Shown here: in pieces, positions 36,126 to 47,998 of the stretch | How the letters are laid out: each line of letters starts with the position of its first letter | How positions within the stretch are numbered: position 1 is the stretch's first letter | Source of the DNA: Dolomedes plantarius | Lineage: Eukaryota > Arthropoda > Arachnida > Araneae > Dolomedidae | Assembly: GCA_907164885.2 (NCBI GenBank) | Contig: OU015492.1 | Coordinates: forward strand, 201,503,738 to 201,567,737 | Reading direction: 5' to 3' | DNA length: 64,000 bases | Notes under the pieces: model-generated | Database searches by the model: none | What the model was told of the DNA's origin: nothing | The model's input: only the letters and a program-made list of their open reading frames with translations | Translations under genes and position numbers: made by a program

Positions 36126-36777
36126 TGTCGCCTTGCTCAGAGACATGCACTTTTATTCTCCTCACAAATCGCGTGTTCCGACTACAACGCCACTATTTTG
36201 CATAATGTAGTATTGTTCAGCACCTTTTACTTAATAACATATTAAAATTTTAACCAGATTGGCCTAGTTTTGAACGTGTTATCCCTCTTTTTGTGATTTT
36301 TCCTTAATTTATTATAACTACTGTAGTTCCTGGAAAAATCTAGTCTTGCATGAAAAGTATTCTAATATGACTTTAGTGAAAAAATTGGAAATCGTATGGA
36401 TAAGGGCTCTTAATTTTGTTCTGGATAATGTTGAAATAATAAAAAGTTTATACAGATACAATAAATATAAAATAATAGCGAAAGGAAATTAATAAATCTC
36501 TACACTGTACAAAAAATTATAAATTACAATTTAATAAGGTTTATTATCGAATAAAAACGTACTTAAGACGCAAATAATGTTATTGAAACGTAGATACGTT
36601 GAAAAATTTATAAATTTGCGCATGGGAATTTCTTAAAATTTAAAAAAATAAATAGCAATAAAATTTAATGCCAATTCCGGAATTTTCAGATTTTTGCTTC
36701 TAATTTTTTAAGCTTAGCATTAAATTTCTCTAATAATATTTAATGTAGAAGAGGTAATTTCTCTTATGTAAGAGATA
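36126..36777. other. No gene seen
   Basis: AT-rich unique sequence. Its last 25 bp before the Helitron (ggtaatttctcttatgtaag) resemble the 25 bp just after the Helitron (gttaatttcccttatgagag), an imperfect direct repeat around the insertion. Confidence 0.5.
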
Positions 36778-37494
36778 CTAGCTCAATACCCGTGCTTCGC
36801 TAACTAGTACATTCAAATTAAATACAACGGTCAATGTATGCAATTAATACATACATATATATATATAAATAAATATATCGTAACGGATATTTGTATAGAC
36901 AAAATGATGTAGAAGAAAATATTGCAATTAAATCGTATAGAACACACTAAAGAATATAGTACAGTTAATATAGTGCAGTGTGAGGAACATTTCTTTTACT
37001 GTGTTTTAATATTTATTTGGATAATGTCCAATCAACTGCCGCATTAGCAAGAAAAAAAAATTTGGGGGTCAATTTATTTCATTTTTATGCACGTGACGCA
37101 AAATTAGTTTAAAGTATCCCGAAAAGAAAAGAAACCACGTGATCAGCATTTAATAAATTAAATTCTAAAAATTAATCTTTAAAAATACACCAAAAATCAG
37201 AAAATGAAGATAAAGATTTAACTTTAAAGGAATTTTCATGATCTTTCTCGTAATATAAATTTCATAACCCTCAGATTGTTATTTTAAATGCAAACTTTAA
37301 AGAATGTTACAAAACAGCTTAAAAATTTAATTTTAAAAAATCTAAGAATTTTTCAAAAATCATTCTTAGTTCACCCGTACACGATGGGAAGAATCGCCAT
37401 GCAAAATTTCAGTAATTTAGGTCCAGCGTTTTGGCCTGTGCGTTATCTGTCATTCAGTCAGTCAGTTACGGAACTGTTATATATATATATATAT
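36778..37494 (-). mobile_element. Helitron copy d, diverged
   Basis: CTAG at 36778-36781 on the plus strand with a decayed 3' end (gctcaatacccgtgcttcgc), plus the family body words cacgtgat.agcatttaata, cgccatgcaaaatttcag and gtcagttacggaactgtt. It carries an additional ~100 bp near 36905-37010 not seen in other copies. More diverged than a, b, c, so probably older. Confidence 0.82.
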
Positions 37495-37756
37495 GGGAGT
37501 TAATTTCCCTTATGAGAGGGAAGATCTACAGACGTTTAGTTGATTGAGTAATGGGAAATTTTTATCATTATTACTTCGATATTTCTATATCCTATTTTGC
37601 TTTTAATAATGCATTATTTTGACTTTTTGAAGTTTAACTACAACCGGCTGCGGCCGAATGGACTCCCACATATTTAAAGGTCATTGGTACAGGGGGTGGG
37701 TGACGGTACAACGAATGGTAGATGGTAACAGTTCAGGTTTGTCTAGTTGTCAGCAG

Positions 37757-38060
37757 ACACTATGGGTTTTTCCGTAGAACAACGAGGAATTCTTTAAAAA
37801 CAGCGATTTTGTAACAAGAATACAGGGTGCATTTAGGACGCGCTTCGAACTTGTGTCTGATCGAAAAACAATCCTGCGATGGGTTTCAAACGTTACAACA
37901 AGTTGGTTACCAAGGGAACCAAGTTGTCATCCTTGGAACATTAGAACACCTGAAAATGTGAAATGAGCCCGAAACTTTACAGAGTGGCTTTGACAGTGTG
38001 TCGCAAATAATGCACGCCACCTGAAAAATGTTATTTTCAACACAAAGTGGGGAAAAAATA
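37757..38060 (+). pseudogene. Mariner N-terminal remnant (DUF4817-type)
   Basis: It starts MGFSVEQRGIL, then F.TRFELVSDRKTILRWVSN and WNIRTPENVK, matching the helix-turn-helix of the mariner group that has a DUF4817-like N-terminus (RTRFG...DRKSILRWV...RTPENI). Stops appear early. After about 38000 it jumps to an unrelated or terminal segment, so the catalytic domain is lost. The GC-richer upstream piece (37636-37700, ggctgcggccgaatgg) may be the element's terminal region. Confidence 0.75.
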
Positions 38061-39087
38061 GATTATCAGTACTTTTCGAAAATATATTTTTTTTTCTGAA
38101 AATTGTTTAGTTCGTTTATTATTACGCTTTGAAATGTGATAGTCCTTTTTTCCCGCACTCTATAATTACAATTTTAATTCTAAATACAAACTATGAAATT
38201 ATTCTTATTAATCTATTATAATAAATCGTCACATTGATTCATCTGATGTATATAAAAATATTTGAAAAAAAATTCATTATGTATCCAAATTAAGAAATTA
38301 TTAGATGTTTTCAAATTAAGAAATTATCTTCCCTAACAGTCTTGTCGGTATAGAAAAAGATCTAGTAAGTTCCAATTAAGTTAGTTTTGGTTATATATAT
38401 ATATAATGCATATAGAAAAACTAATTTCTAATGATATTTAAAAGGTGTTGACATAGTTAATCTACTTTGAAATATTTTCCGTGAAAACTGTATTGACAGG
38501 AAAAATACTCTAATATGCATATGCATCTTTATTTTCGGCATCTGGATAAATATTTGCCATCCAACATTAAAGAATTTAACTACCTTTAAGCATATCCTAC
38601 CTGAAAAAGAACTCCATTTATTGTGCAAATATAAACTCTGAGTCTGAAACCGATAGGCAAATTAAGTAAGAAAATTGATTAGCCATTGTGGTTTTAAGTA
38701 AATAAAACACGGGATCACCCTTCTTTATTTTGAAATCGGTAATGCATTTTTATACCATTCTTATTCCTTTGTCATACATAAATTATTGCTTTTACGATAA
38801 TATTGGGAATGAAAATAAAATCTTTAAAATATTCCATTAATATCTTATGACGCACGAATGCATCTACGGACCATGCAAATGCAGATATAAAATTCCAGTT
38901 TTCTCTACAGTTTTAAAGTAGTATTTTATACTTTGTTATAGAAAGACACAAGTTTCATGTTTGTAACAGGATAGCCGAAGTAAATTCAATGCATATAAGG
39001 ACATAGACAATAACATAAAATAAACAAACATATAAGGCACAATACTCGAAGCACTACATTCCATTTTACAGTGAAGATTGTATGTAG

Positions 39088-39088
<1 letters not shown>
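38061..39088. other. No gene seen
   Basis: AT-rich unique sequence; short TA run at 38395-38404. Nothing recognised. Confidence 0.55.
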
Positions 39089-39148
<60 letters not shown>

Positions 39149-39786
39149 GTTCCGTAACTGACTCACTGACTGACGTACAACGCACAGATCAAACCGGTGG
39201 ACCTAAAGGGCTGAAGTTTTGCATGGCGATTCTTCTTATGGTGTAGGGGTGCACTACGAGAGATTTTTGAAAAATTCTTCTTAGATTTTTTAAAATTAAA
39301 TTTTTAAGCTGTTTTTTAAACTTTTTTTAAGCTTGCATTTAAAATAATAATTTGAGGGTTATAAAATTTATATCACGAGAAAGATCCTAAAAATTCCTTT
39401 AAAATGAAATCTTTTTCGAATCTTTACCTCTATTTTCTGATTTTTGGTGAACTTTTAAAGATTAATTTTTAGAATTTAATTTATTAAATGCCGATCACGA
39501 GATTTCTTTTTCCGGTACTTAAAATAAATTTATCGTCACGTGCATAACAACTAAATAGACAAAAAAAATATTCTTTTTCTTGCTAATACGGCAGACGATT
39601 GGACATTATTTTCTCTATAAAAATATCCCTTACGATTATTTTATAAATATAGATTTTTTTCTACATCAATTGTATAAATTGATTGTCGTATTTATTATAT
39701 ATATAATATATTGGCATTAATTGCATACATTGACCGTTGTATTTAATTTGAATGTACCCCGTAGCGAAGTGCGGGTTTTCAGCTAG
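39089..39786 (+). mobile_element. Helitron copy e with expanded 5' TA run
   Basis: The 5' TATATA of the family is expanded to about 54 bp (39090-39143), directly joined to aaaacagttccgtaactgac. The body is full length and the 3' end is gtgcgggttttcagCTAG followed by T (39783-39786). This shows a Helitron terminus turning into a microsatellite. Confidence 0.9.
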
Positions 39787-40275
39787 TATAATATAATATG
39801 ATGTGATATAATATTGTAGGAGAAAAGGAATCATGTAGTCAATATTAAATTTTCTTATCTCCTATAAGTGGTTTTAAAGTCTACTACTCATATAACCCTT
39901 CTTTATTTTCAATAATTCATCAGTAGATACGTACTCGCGATAATTTAAAATTTCGATTGGACTATCAAAAAAATCTGTTTTTTATATACGAGGGTTGTAA
40001 ATAAAGCAATGGCAACATATCCGTAAAACATTTTTTAATGAACGTACTGGAAAAATTACATTACATTCCTTCAATATAATCACCAGCAAAGACTTATACC
40101 TTTTATTAGATGTCAGGAAGCCGGAGGATGGCGTTGGCAAGGTGTCGTGTGTTGATGTCAGCGACGGACATCCCGAATGTTCGGATCACAGTCAGGAAAT
40201 CGGATGCCTCGAAGGGGTTTTTTCAACTTAGGAAGTATGTCGTAGTCCCAAGATCTCATGTCAAGTGAGTACGGA

Positions 40276-40991
40276 TAGTGGCGTAGCAAAGGGGGGGGGG
40301 GGGGTCAAGGGGGTCTATCATGCCCCAGGCGCCACTCGCAGAGGGGCGCCAATGTAAGATCCATATATTATATTACTATATGTTTTTGAGGTGGATGACA
40401 ATATAAGGTCTATATATTATATTACTATATGTTTTTCAGGGTAGGGCCCCAATATAAGGTTTATATTATATTATTATATGTTTTTCAGGGAGGGCGCCAA
40501 TATAAGGTATATATATTATATTACTATATTATTTTGTGGGGGCGCCAATATAAGGTCTATATATTATATTACTATATGTTTTAGGGGAGGGCACCAACAT
40601 AAGGTCTATATATTATGTTACTATATGCTATTCGGGGGGAGTGCCAATATAAGGTCTATATATTATATTACTATATGTTTTTCAGAGGAGGGCCCCAATA
40701 TAAGGTTTATATTATATTATTATATGTTTTTCAGGGAGGGCGCCAATATAAGGTATATATATTATATTACTATATTATTTTGTGGGGGCGCCAATATAAG
40801 GTCTATATATTATATTACTATATGTTTTTAGGGGAGGGCACCAACATAATGTCTATATATTATGTTACTATATGCTTTTCGGGGGGAGTGCCAATATAAG
40901 GTCTATATATTATATTACTATATGTTTTTCAGGGAGGGGGCGCCACAAAGGTATCGTGTCCCGGGAGCCAGTTATGCTCGCTACGCCACTG
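40276..40991. mobile_element. hAT MITE with internal minisatellite, 716 bp
   Basis: The terminal inverted repeats are tagtggcgtagc and its near-perfect reverse complement gctacgccactg. An exact 8-bp target duplication, agtacgga, lies at 40268-40275 and 40992-40999. Inside the left end are a G14 run and gccccaggcgccac; the rest is a tandem array. No coding sequence. It inserted in the reading frame of the mariner remnant. Confidence 0.93.
40345..40945. repeat. 49-bp minisatellite with 246-bp higher-order unit
   Basis: Twelve monomers begin with ccaatataagg (or close variants) at about 40349, 40399, 40450, 40498, 40546, 40595, 40645, 40696, 40744, 40792, 40842 and 40892. Each has the core ctatatattatattactata and a G-rich joint. 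Monomers 3-7 and 8-12 match pairwise (for example both third members have attattttgtggg), so five-monomer blocks of about 246 bp were duplicated. The frame-like peptides here (IYYITICF repeats) are a by-product. Confidence 0.95.
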
Positions 40992-41399
40992 AGTACGGAG
41001 GGTGTTCCAATACCTCCCAAGACCACCGTCGCAAAAGATCATTTACAGCTCGTGCAACATGACAATGCGCATTGTCATGCAACACGATAGGGAGATTGTC
41101 CCGCAATAAACGTGGACTTATTGCCGGGCGCACATAGTCCTGTAGCCACGAACACACTCGATTTTAATACCCGATCGCTGATCACTTTTTGTAAACATGA
41201 TTTAGAGCGGTAGAAACGACATTGTCCACTTCAACGTCACGCAGCAACTACCCCTTCTACTGGATGGACGGTTTTATGCACTCTACACATCGACAACAGC
41301 TCCACCTCACTCCTCCTATATCTTGTTTGCGCATGCCTGATATTCTACGACTTTTGGGCTACGTTGCCACTACTTTATTTACAATCCTCGTATGAAGAA

Positions 41400-41645
41400 A
41401 TTTATTGATCTCTCAATATTTCTAAAACTTCCAAATTTTTTTTTTTTTTTTTTTTTTTACGAATATGGAAAATAAAATGCGAATTTTTACTTGGGGAACA
41501 GGGTGCGCTTCGGTCCTAATTTGTTTTCTCATTGTCAAAAGCATTCGATCCTTTCCTCGTCACTTTCACTTGACACCCAAAGATGATTGCTTAGTAAGTT
41601 ACACACAAACACATGTTTAACACACACGCATATTTATTTATTTAA
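41400..41645. repeat. Rest of satellite unit 1, after the mariner insert
   Basis: This resumes unit 1 with attgatctctcaatatttc, then a T23 run, then the block tcaaaagcattcgatccttt and ctttcacttgacaccc. That block recurs at 43590-43635 in unit 7 at roughly 75-80% identity. The two outer units therefore keep a segment that the inner units lack. Confidence 0.78.
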
Positions 41646-41881
41646 CTTCTAGTAGGAAAGAGGAATGATGTAGTAAGATTGGATATTCCTGTTTCCTATA
41701 TGTGATTTCAAAGTCTGCTTTAACACTTCGCTATTTTTACTTCTTTATTTCCATATACATACATTCTGTACTCTATAATTTCGATCTGACTACCAAACAG
41801 TCACTTTTTTTATTAAAAAAATTGATTGATCTCTCAATGTTTCATAAACTTTCAGTTCTTTTTGTAGAAACTTGAAAAAAA

Positions 41882-41918
<37 letters not shown>

Positions 41919-42498
41919 GCAATTTTTTTTAAAGTTTCTATCTAGTATTCTATAATATCTAGTAGGGAATGAGGAATCATGTAGTCAAGATTGAATATTC
42001 CTGTTTCCTAGTTGTGATTTTAAAGTCTGCTATAACTCTTCGTTATTTTCACTTCTTTATTCACATATATATACATGCTGTACTCTATTTCGATACTAAT
42101 TTCGATCTGACTACTAAACAGTAATGTTTTATATTTAAAAAAACAAAACTTTGATAGATTTCTCAATGTTTCACAAACTTCGATCTCTTTTTGTACAAAC
42201 TTTAAAGAGAAATTGCGAATATATACGTATATATATTAATTTCTAGTAGGGAAAGAGGAATCACGTAGTCAAGATTGGATATTCCTGTTTCGTAGATGTG
42301 ATTTTAAAGTCTGCTATAACCCTTCGTTTTTTTTTTCACTTCTTTATTAGCATATACATAGATGCTGTACTCTATTTCGATACTAATGTCGATCTGACTA
42401 GTAAACAATGTTTTTTATTAAAAAAACAAAAGTGTGATTGATCTCTCAATGTTTCACAAACTTTATCTCTCTTTATACAAACTTTAAAGAAAAATTGC

Positions 42499-42578
<80 letters not shown>

Positions 42579-43165
42579 TATAATTTCTAGTAGGTAAAGA
42601 GGTATCACGCAGTCAAGATTGGATATTCCTGTTTCGTAGATGTGATTTTAAAGTCTGCTATAACCCTTCGTTTTTTTTTCACTTCTTTATTAGCATATAC
42701 ATAGATGCTGTACTCTATTTCGATACTAATGTCGATCTGACGAGTAAACAATGTTTTTTATTAAAAAAACAAAAGTGTGATTGATCTCTCAATGTTTCAC
42801 AAGCTTTATCTCTTCTTTGTACAAACTTGAAAAAAAAAAAAGAATTGCGAATAAATATATATATATATATATATAGTATATAATTTCTAGTAGGTATAGA
42901 GGAATCACGCAGTCAAGATTGGATATTCCTGTTTCGCAGAATTGATTTTAAAGTCTGCTATAACCCTTCGTTTTTTTTCACTTCTTTATACTTCACTTTT
43001 TTCACTTCTTTAGCATATACATAGATGCTGTACTCTATTTCGATACTAATTTCGATCTGAGTAGTAAACAATGATTTTTATTAAAAAAAGAAAAGTGTGA
43101 TTGATCTCTCAATGTTTCACAAACTTTATCTCTTCTTTGTACAAACTTGAAAAAAAAAGAATTGC

Positions 43166-43276
<111 letters not shown>

Positions 43277-43654
43277 GGGGGGGGTGTTCGTTCTACAGTC
43301 CTGTTACCCAGGAAGAGGGTCTCGAATTTCTACTGGGGGAAGAGGGTTTATGTAGTCAAGACTGGTTATTCCCATTTCCTCATCACTTTATTTGATGATA
43401 CATACAAGCGGCATTTTAAAACTTTAATCGAAGTATCTTTTTTTTTCATATAAGAAACAAATTTGATTGATCACTCAATGTTTCCCAAACGTCCGGCAAT
43501 TTTTTTTTCTGCTGCACAACTTTGAGGAAATAAGCGATTTTCTACTGCCTTAATTTTTTTTTCCTTCGATCCTAGTTTGTTTCCCCACTGTCAAAAGCAT
43601 TCGTCCCTTCGGTGGTCACTTCCACTTGGCACCCGGAGATGGTACTAAGACGGT

Positions 43655-44055
43655 CCTTTTTTCCCCCTACCGCCGACAGCGTAGCGCTTGCGCAGAGCAC
43701 TCCGCAACTACCTGAGCGCGTGAACGGCGTGAGGCGAAGAACATTCTTCGTCCCGAGGCCTCTCAGGGGCAGATCTCTCTCACGCATCCTCTCCGCGGCA
43801 AACGCCAAAAGTTTTGAGAGACCGCCCCGCTCTCTCTCTCTCTCTCTGTCTTCTTTTCGGATCATTTGGAATGGTGTGTCGACGTGATTTCATCGGACGA
43901 GATGATATGTTCTTCTGCCGCTGCTAATTTTTTTTTTCGGCCCCGCAACTGTTGACTCGACGGATTAAAATGACGGAGTTCTCTGTAAAGTGAATGTGCG
44001 AAAGTGATTTTTGTGAATGATTTTCCACTGGCGTGCTGCTTAGAGCTGCAGCGCG
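43655..44055 (+). promoter_or_regulatory. Candidate promoter / 5' UTR of a host gene
   Basis: GC-rich and CpG-containing in an AT-rich region (for example cgccgacagcgtagcgcttg and gagcgcgtgaacggcgtgag). A CT repeat (about 43828-43848, a GAGA-type sequence on the other strand) precedes tcttttcggatcatttgg. No TATA box at a sensible distance. The transcription start cannot be fixed from sequence; an initiator-like tcattt at about 43863 is one option. It contains four short upstream ORFs (starting 43871, 43970, 43991 and 44019), all closed before the candidate start codon. The GC-rich sequence begins exactly where the satellite ends. Confidence 0.6.
43871..43927 (+). CDS. Upstream ORF 1, 18 residues
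   Basis: It begins ATGGTGTGTCGACGTG and ends at TAA. It is the longest of four upstream ORFs in the candidate 5' UTR; the others code for 7, 8 and 8 residues. Such uORFs commonly lower translation of the main frame. They matter only if the transcript includes this stretch. Confidence 0.3.
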   Translation: MVCRRDFIGRDDMFFCRC

Positions 44056-44137
44056 ATGAAAAGCAAGTTCGAGGAGTTATTTTACTGGGTCAGTTTTTTG
44101 GCAAGTGTGTTGCACAGCGTGGCAGGACATGGATACG
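44056..44137 (+). CDS. Candidate first coding exon with signal peptide
   Basis: An ATG in fair context (gcgcgATGa) opens a frame of 27 codons plus one base that ends at a strong splice donor, G|GTAAGG (intron starts at 44138). The product begins MKSKFEE, followed by a hydrophobic stretch LFYWVSFLASVL and then a small-residue region (SVAG) suitable for signal peptidase, leaving GHGY at the mature N-terminus. This is the usual design of a first exon of a secreted or membrane protein with a phase-1 intron. The protein family cannot be told from this piece. It is preceded by the GC-rich candidate 5' UTR and followed by a long AT-rich, transposon-poor stretch that would be intron 1. The next exon is unknown; 54305-54408 has a compatible phase but is unproven. 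An alternative is a chance ORF next to a chance donor, which the GC island makes less likely. Confidence 0.55.
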
Positions 44138-44475
44138 GTAAGGCCATTCTTGAAAGTTTTTTTTTTTTTTTTTTCAATGTGTGGCGATTGTTATGCAGAA
44201 AAAGTTTATGATCAAAGAGATGGAAATAAAACAAGTGTTTATATTTGTTGAAATCGAAATTTGAGAAAAATTGAAATATTTTTGATTGTATCGTGATGTA
44301 AAAAGTTGAGCTTTTTTAAAATTTGTAGTCTTATAATTTTCTATTATTAAAAATTATACTGTTTAATATCCTTTCAAATATTTAGCGGTATAATTTTTTT
44401 CAAAGCATAATGTAAAACTTTATCTGAATAATATAGTTCATACTGTTTTCCCAGTGAGTGAGCATTATTTAGGTC

Positions 44476-44526
<51 letters not shown>

Positions 44527-46431
44527 AAAACTTTAAGTTGCTTTAATATTGTTTAAATATAATTATTGTGTTCATATAAAGCTTGCTTTAATTGCATTTG
44601 TAAGAACTTGAGTGAAAAAACACTGCCGTCAATTCTTACGTCAAAGAAAACTGTGTGACCGTTAAAAACAGACTTTGATTCAAATAAGCTTACTGAATTG
44701 AAAAAGTATTTCAGGTTATATAATATCAAGGAAATCAAATTTAGATACTTTATTATAATTAAATAGGTTTGAATAGGCATAATATAAATTTTAAGCATAA
44801 TGAACGATACATGAATAGTTCTCGATAATTTGTGAAATTGTAAATATTTTATTTCACAGAAATTACCAAGAACTCTGTTCTATGCATATATAAGTGCATA
44901 GCAAATATTCTCTTACATTATTTCATAAAAACTTTTCTTACATGATATTCTCTTACATGATTCATAATTCTGTTATATTCTCTTACATGATTCATAATTC
45001 TCTTATATTCTCTGACATGATTTCATAAAAAGTATTGGATAACTTTTGAGTAGACTCTTGTAACATGTAATTTCTTTTTATTTCTCGCTCATATAAAAGA
45101 AAAAAGACAAATGGGAGATTTGTAAATAGTATTCTAATTTTGTTGGAAAATGCAAAGGCAACTATACCCTCACTTATTTGTTTAAAGTAGTAATTGAATT
45201 AGTTTGGTTATATAGATGGCGAAATTCGTGTTTTGTGAAAATGTATTAGAAATAAAGATAAACAGATTTTATTTTAAATTAAACGTTTAAGTAATAAATA
45301 TGATACATTTGATGATTCAAACACATTAAATACATTATGTTTCTTTTGCGTTATTACCAGAATACATAATAAAAAAATACTAATCAACTTGTATATTATT
45401 TCCTTTAGTGATTTATATATTCAATTTTATTGTTAGATTTAATATTAATTGACATTCATATTACAGATGTGACAGTTTTTTTATATTTTCGTATAATTAG
45501 AAAAATCAAAATAAATATAAGCATTAATATATTTTATTGCACATTACATGCTGAATAACTTAAAAAGATATGACAGTTAGTGATTTCCCAAAATTGAGAA
45601 ATCCATGGAATTAAAATAAAATGCACCCACTATGCATGATATTAAAAAAGGACTCCTCTGTATTAGATCAGACCTTTAAAATAAGTTTATTCTTTTAAAA
45701 TACAAATTGTTATATATCAGAAAGTCCTCCCAGAGAAGTAAATAGATATTTTAATGAATATTTAATATGTTTTTTATGCAGTAAATTAATTAGAAGTAGG
45801 AAATGTCGCAATTTGTTTAAATACTTGAAGCTTGTGAAAAAGATTTTCTGTCTTAGTTTACAAATGACAAATGAGATTATCATAAAAAGGCATACTATTC
45901 GTCTAATAGAAAAAATGCAAAATTGTCCTTACACATACAAGCGTAAAATACAGGGACGTTCTACAAGACGCATGCGCTAGGTAAACACGAGATAGTCTAT
46001 TATCCTTTCTTATCATAAAAAAACTGAAAAAAAAATATATGAAGAAACTCAGATAAATGAGATTCTTTTGTAATGATGTAGATATAAAAAATATGATTTT
46101 GTCACGAATTAGGTTTAATCAGAACGGCTGTAATATTGATCTGTTCTGGAACTAAAAATGAAAATGAAGAGGTCATACAGTTTTTTTTCCTGGTATTGAT
46201 CTCTAGATAAATCCAAAAACATTTAAGATAAAGATAAGTCTAAACAGGTCTCGGATCAAATCTTGCTAATTTAAAACCTAGTGCAAATGTATTTTTTATG
46301 CTAAAAAAAATTAAGAAACTTATATTTTTCTAAGTTATAATTTGTCACTAATAATTGCAATTAAGTATTTTAAAATAACGTTGCAATGGTATTCACTCGA
46401 ACATATACATTTTTATAAAGTATTAATTTTT
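44138..46431. other. Putative intron 1, proximal part
   Basis: It starts with GTAAGG and continues as AT-rich sequence with a T20 run (about 44156-44175), a (TA)n tract at 44479-44522 and a small local repeat of about 32 bp at 44935-45025 (attctcttacatgattcata). No transposon recognised; ORFs are background. Confidence 0.5.
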
Positions 46432-47160
46432 GTTGAGTATTTCAGAACTGATTAAACTTTCTGAAATATGCTTAAGTTGTAATATATCTGAATGAAGTTC
46501 TGATTTCGAAGAGGATTTTTAAAGCTTTGCGTTTGATGGCAGAATTTTGTGAGTTCAGCGTATTTGAAAATCCAATGTCAAGGGAAAGAATAGTCTTTAG
46601 CAGGGAGAGTATTCAATGAGTGGTGCGATTTATAGAATTAGTTTCTGGAACAGGGTATTGTGTTGCTTGTGACATCACAAACTTTGTAAAATTTAATACT
46701 GTTACACTAAAGTATAAATAAACTTATGAAACAGTGTAAATATACTGATCAATATATTGGCGAGTTTTGCAACAAATTCTTTTTTTGAACGTGCAAAGTT
46801 GAGTATTTCAGAGCGGATTAAACTTTTTATGATATGCCTAAGTTGTAATATATCTGAATGGAGTTCTCATATCAAAGAGCATTTTTAAAGTGTTGCCTGG
46901 GCTGGGATAATTTTGTTAGTTCTGAGTATTTGATAATCCCATGTTAAGGCAAAGAATAGTCGTTAGCAGTGAGAGGATTCAAAGAGTGGTGCAGTTGGTA
47001 GAATCAGTTTCTGGGGCAGAGTTTTGTGGTTTGTGACATCACAAACTTTGTAAAATTTAATACTGTAACACTAAATATAAAAGATATTTATGTAACACTA
47101 ATTATACTGATCAATATATTGATGAGTTTTGCAACAAATCATTTTTTTTGTAACGTGTAA
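46432..47160. repeat. Tandem duplication, 366-bp unit, two copies
   Basis: Copy 1 is 46432-46797 and copy 2 is 46798-47160. Both start gttgagtatttcag or the equivalent and share ttgtgacatcacaaactttg, ggattaaactttttatg-type and actgatcaatatattg words. Roughly 80% identical, so old. The shared tgtgacatcacaaac contains an imperfect palindrome (tgacatca). Confidence 0.88.
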
Positions 47161-47998
47161 AGAAAGGGGTTTAATACCCTAAACTTCCCCACATGGGAGA
47201 GCACATATATAAAAAAATATTTTTTGGATAAGTTCCAATTATGATTATGAATTTACTGTGTACCAAATTCGATATTGTAATAAAAGTTATTGTTAAATTT
47301 TTAGTTCAAACTGGCCAGTCTGTTTCATAACATTAAATTCCACTAAGTTTTTTTTTTGGATATTTTTATATTTATTAACTATAATTACATTTTTTCTTAC
47401 TAACCAACTTTTTTATTCATTTACACAGCACATTTATTTATAGAATTATCTATGAGTACTTTATATTTAATACCTTAAAAATACAAAGTTTTTTTTCCAA
47501 CCAAAAACTGCTAAAACCTAGTATATTATATTTAAGACATTCGAAACTATTTTTAAGAAAGATACGTAGTAGTTAAATGTTGTTAAAGTTATAAAGGCAA
47601 TAAATTTTAGCAAGTAATATATTTCACTCTATATATGATAGCTGATCCCAACACCAAACTTTACGAATGTAGTTTAACTTTCACTCCCCCATGTTTTCGC
47701 ATTGTTAAAGGTCTGGTAGTTTGTCATGATGGAGGATACAAACTTTATATTAAACGTTATTTTAAATACCGCTTGAATATAATTTAAATTTCAAGAAGAT
47801 AGATAAACAAAGATAAATATCAACACCGAATTTTGATTATCATATTGTGAGCAATTATAAAAAGGAATTAAATGAGATTTTTATATTGTCATTTTTTTTG
47901 TTATTAAATAGTTCGCATTCAAAACCAAAGGAATGCAATTCCTGCGATAGTCATCAGTAGCAAAATATTCAACGAATACTGATGGATATATTTTAATA
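47161..47998. other. No gene seen
   Basis: AT-rich unique sequence with homopolymers. Nothing recognised. Confidence 0.5.

Larger units (their letters stand above)
39989..41390 (-). mobile_element. Mariner remnant carrying a hAT
   Basis: The ends cgagggttgtaa and ttacaatcctcg are flanked by TA (39987-39988 and 41391-41392). The minus strand has the catalytic segment PIVLHDNAHCHVAR (second Asp) followed by LLRRWSWEVLEHPP. Without the 716-bp hAT and its duplicated 8 bp the copy is about 680 bp, an internally deleted relative of the element at 15775-16675. It sits inside the first satellite unit. Confidence 0.88.

Noticed and set aside
40345..40945. CRISPR-like array
   Set aside because: Contiguous monomers without unique spacers, in a eukaryotic transposon.
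40478..41090. Repetitive proteins of up to 117 residues with IYYITICF units
   Set aside because: By-product of the 49-bp minisatellite. The period is not a multiple of three and several frames are open together.
43572..43887. ORFs of 97 (minus) and 91 (plus) codons in the GC-rich region
   Set aside because: Frames are long because the GC-rich sequence has few stop codons. Low-complexity Arg/Ser content, overlap on both strands, and the plus frame stops before the better-supported start at 44056.
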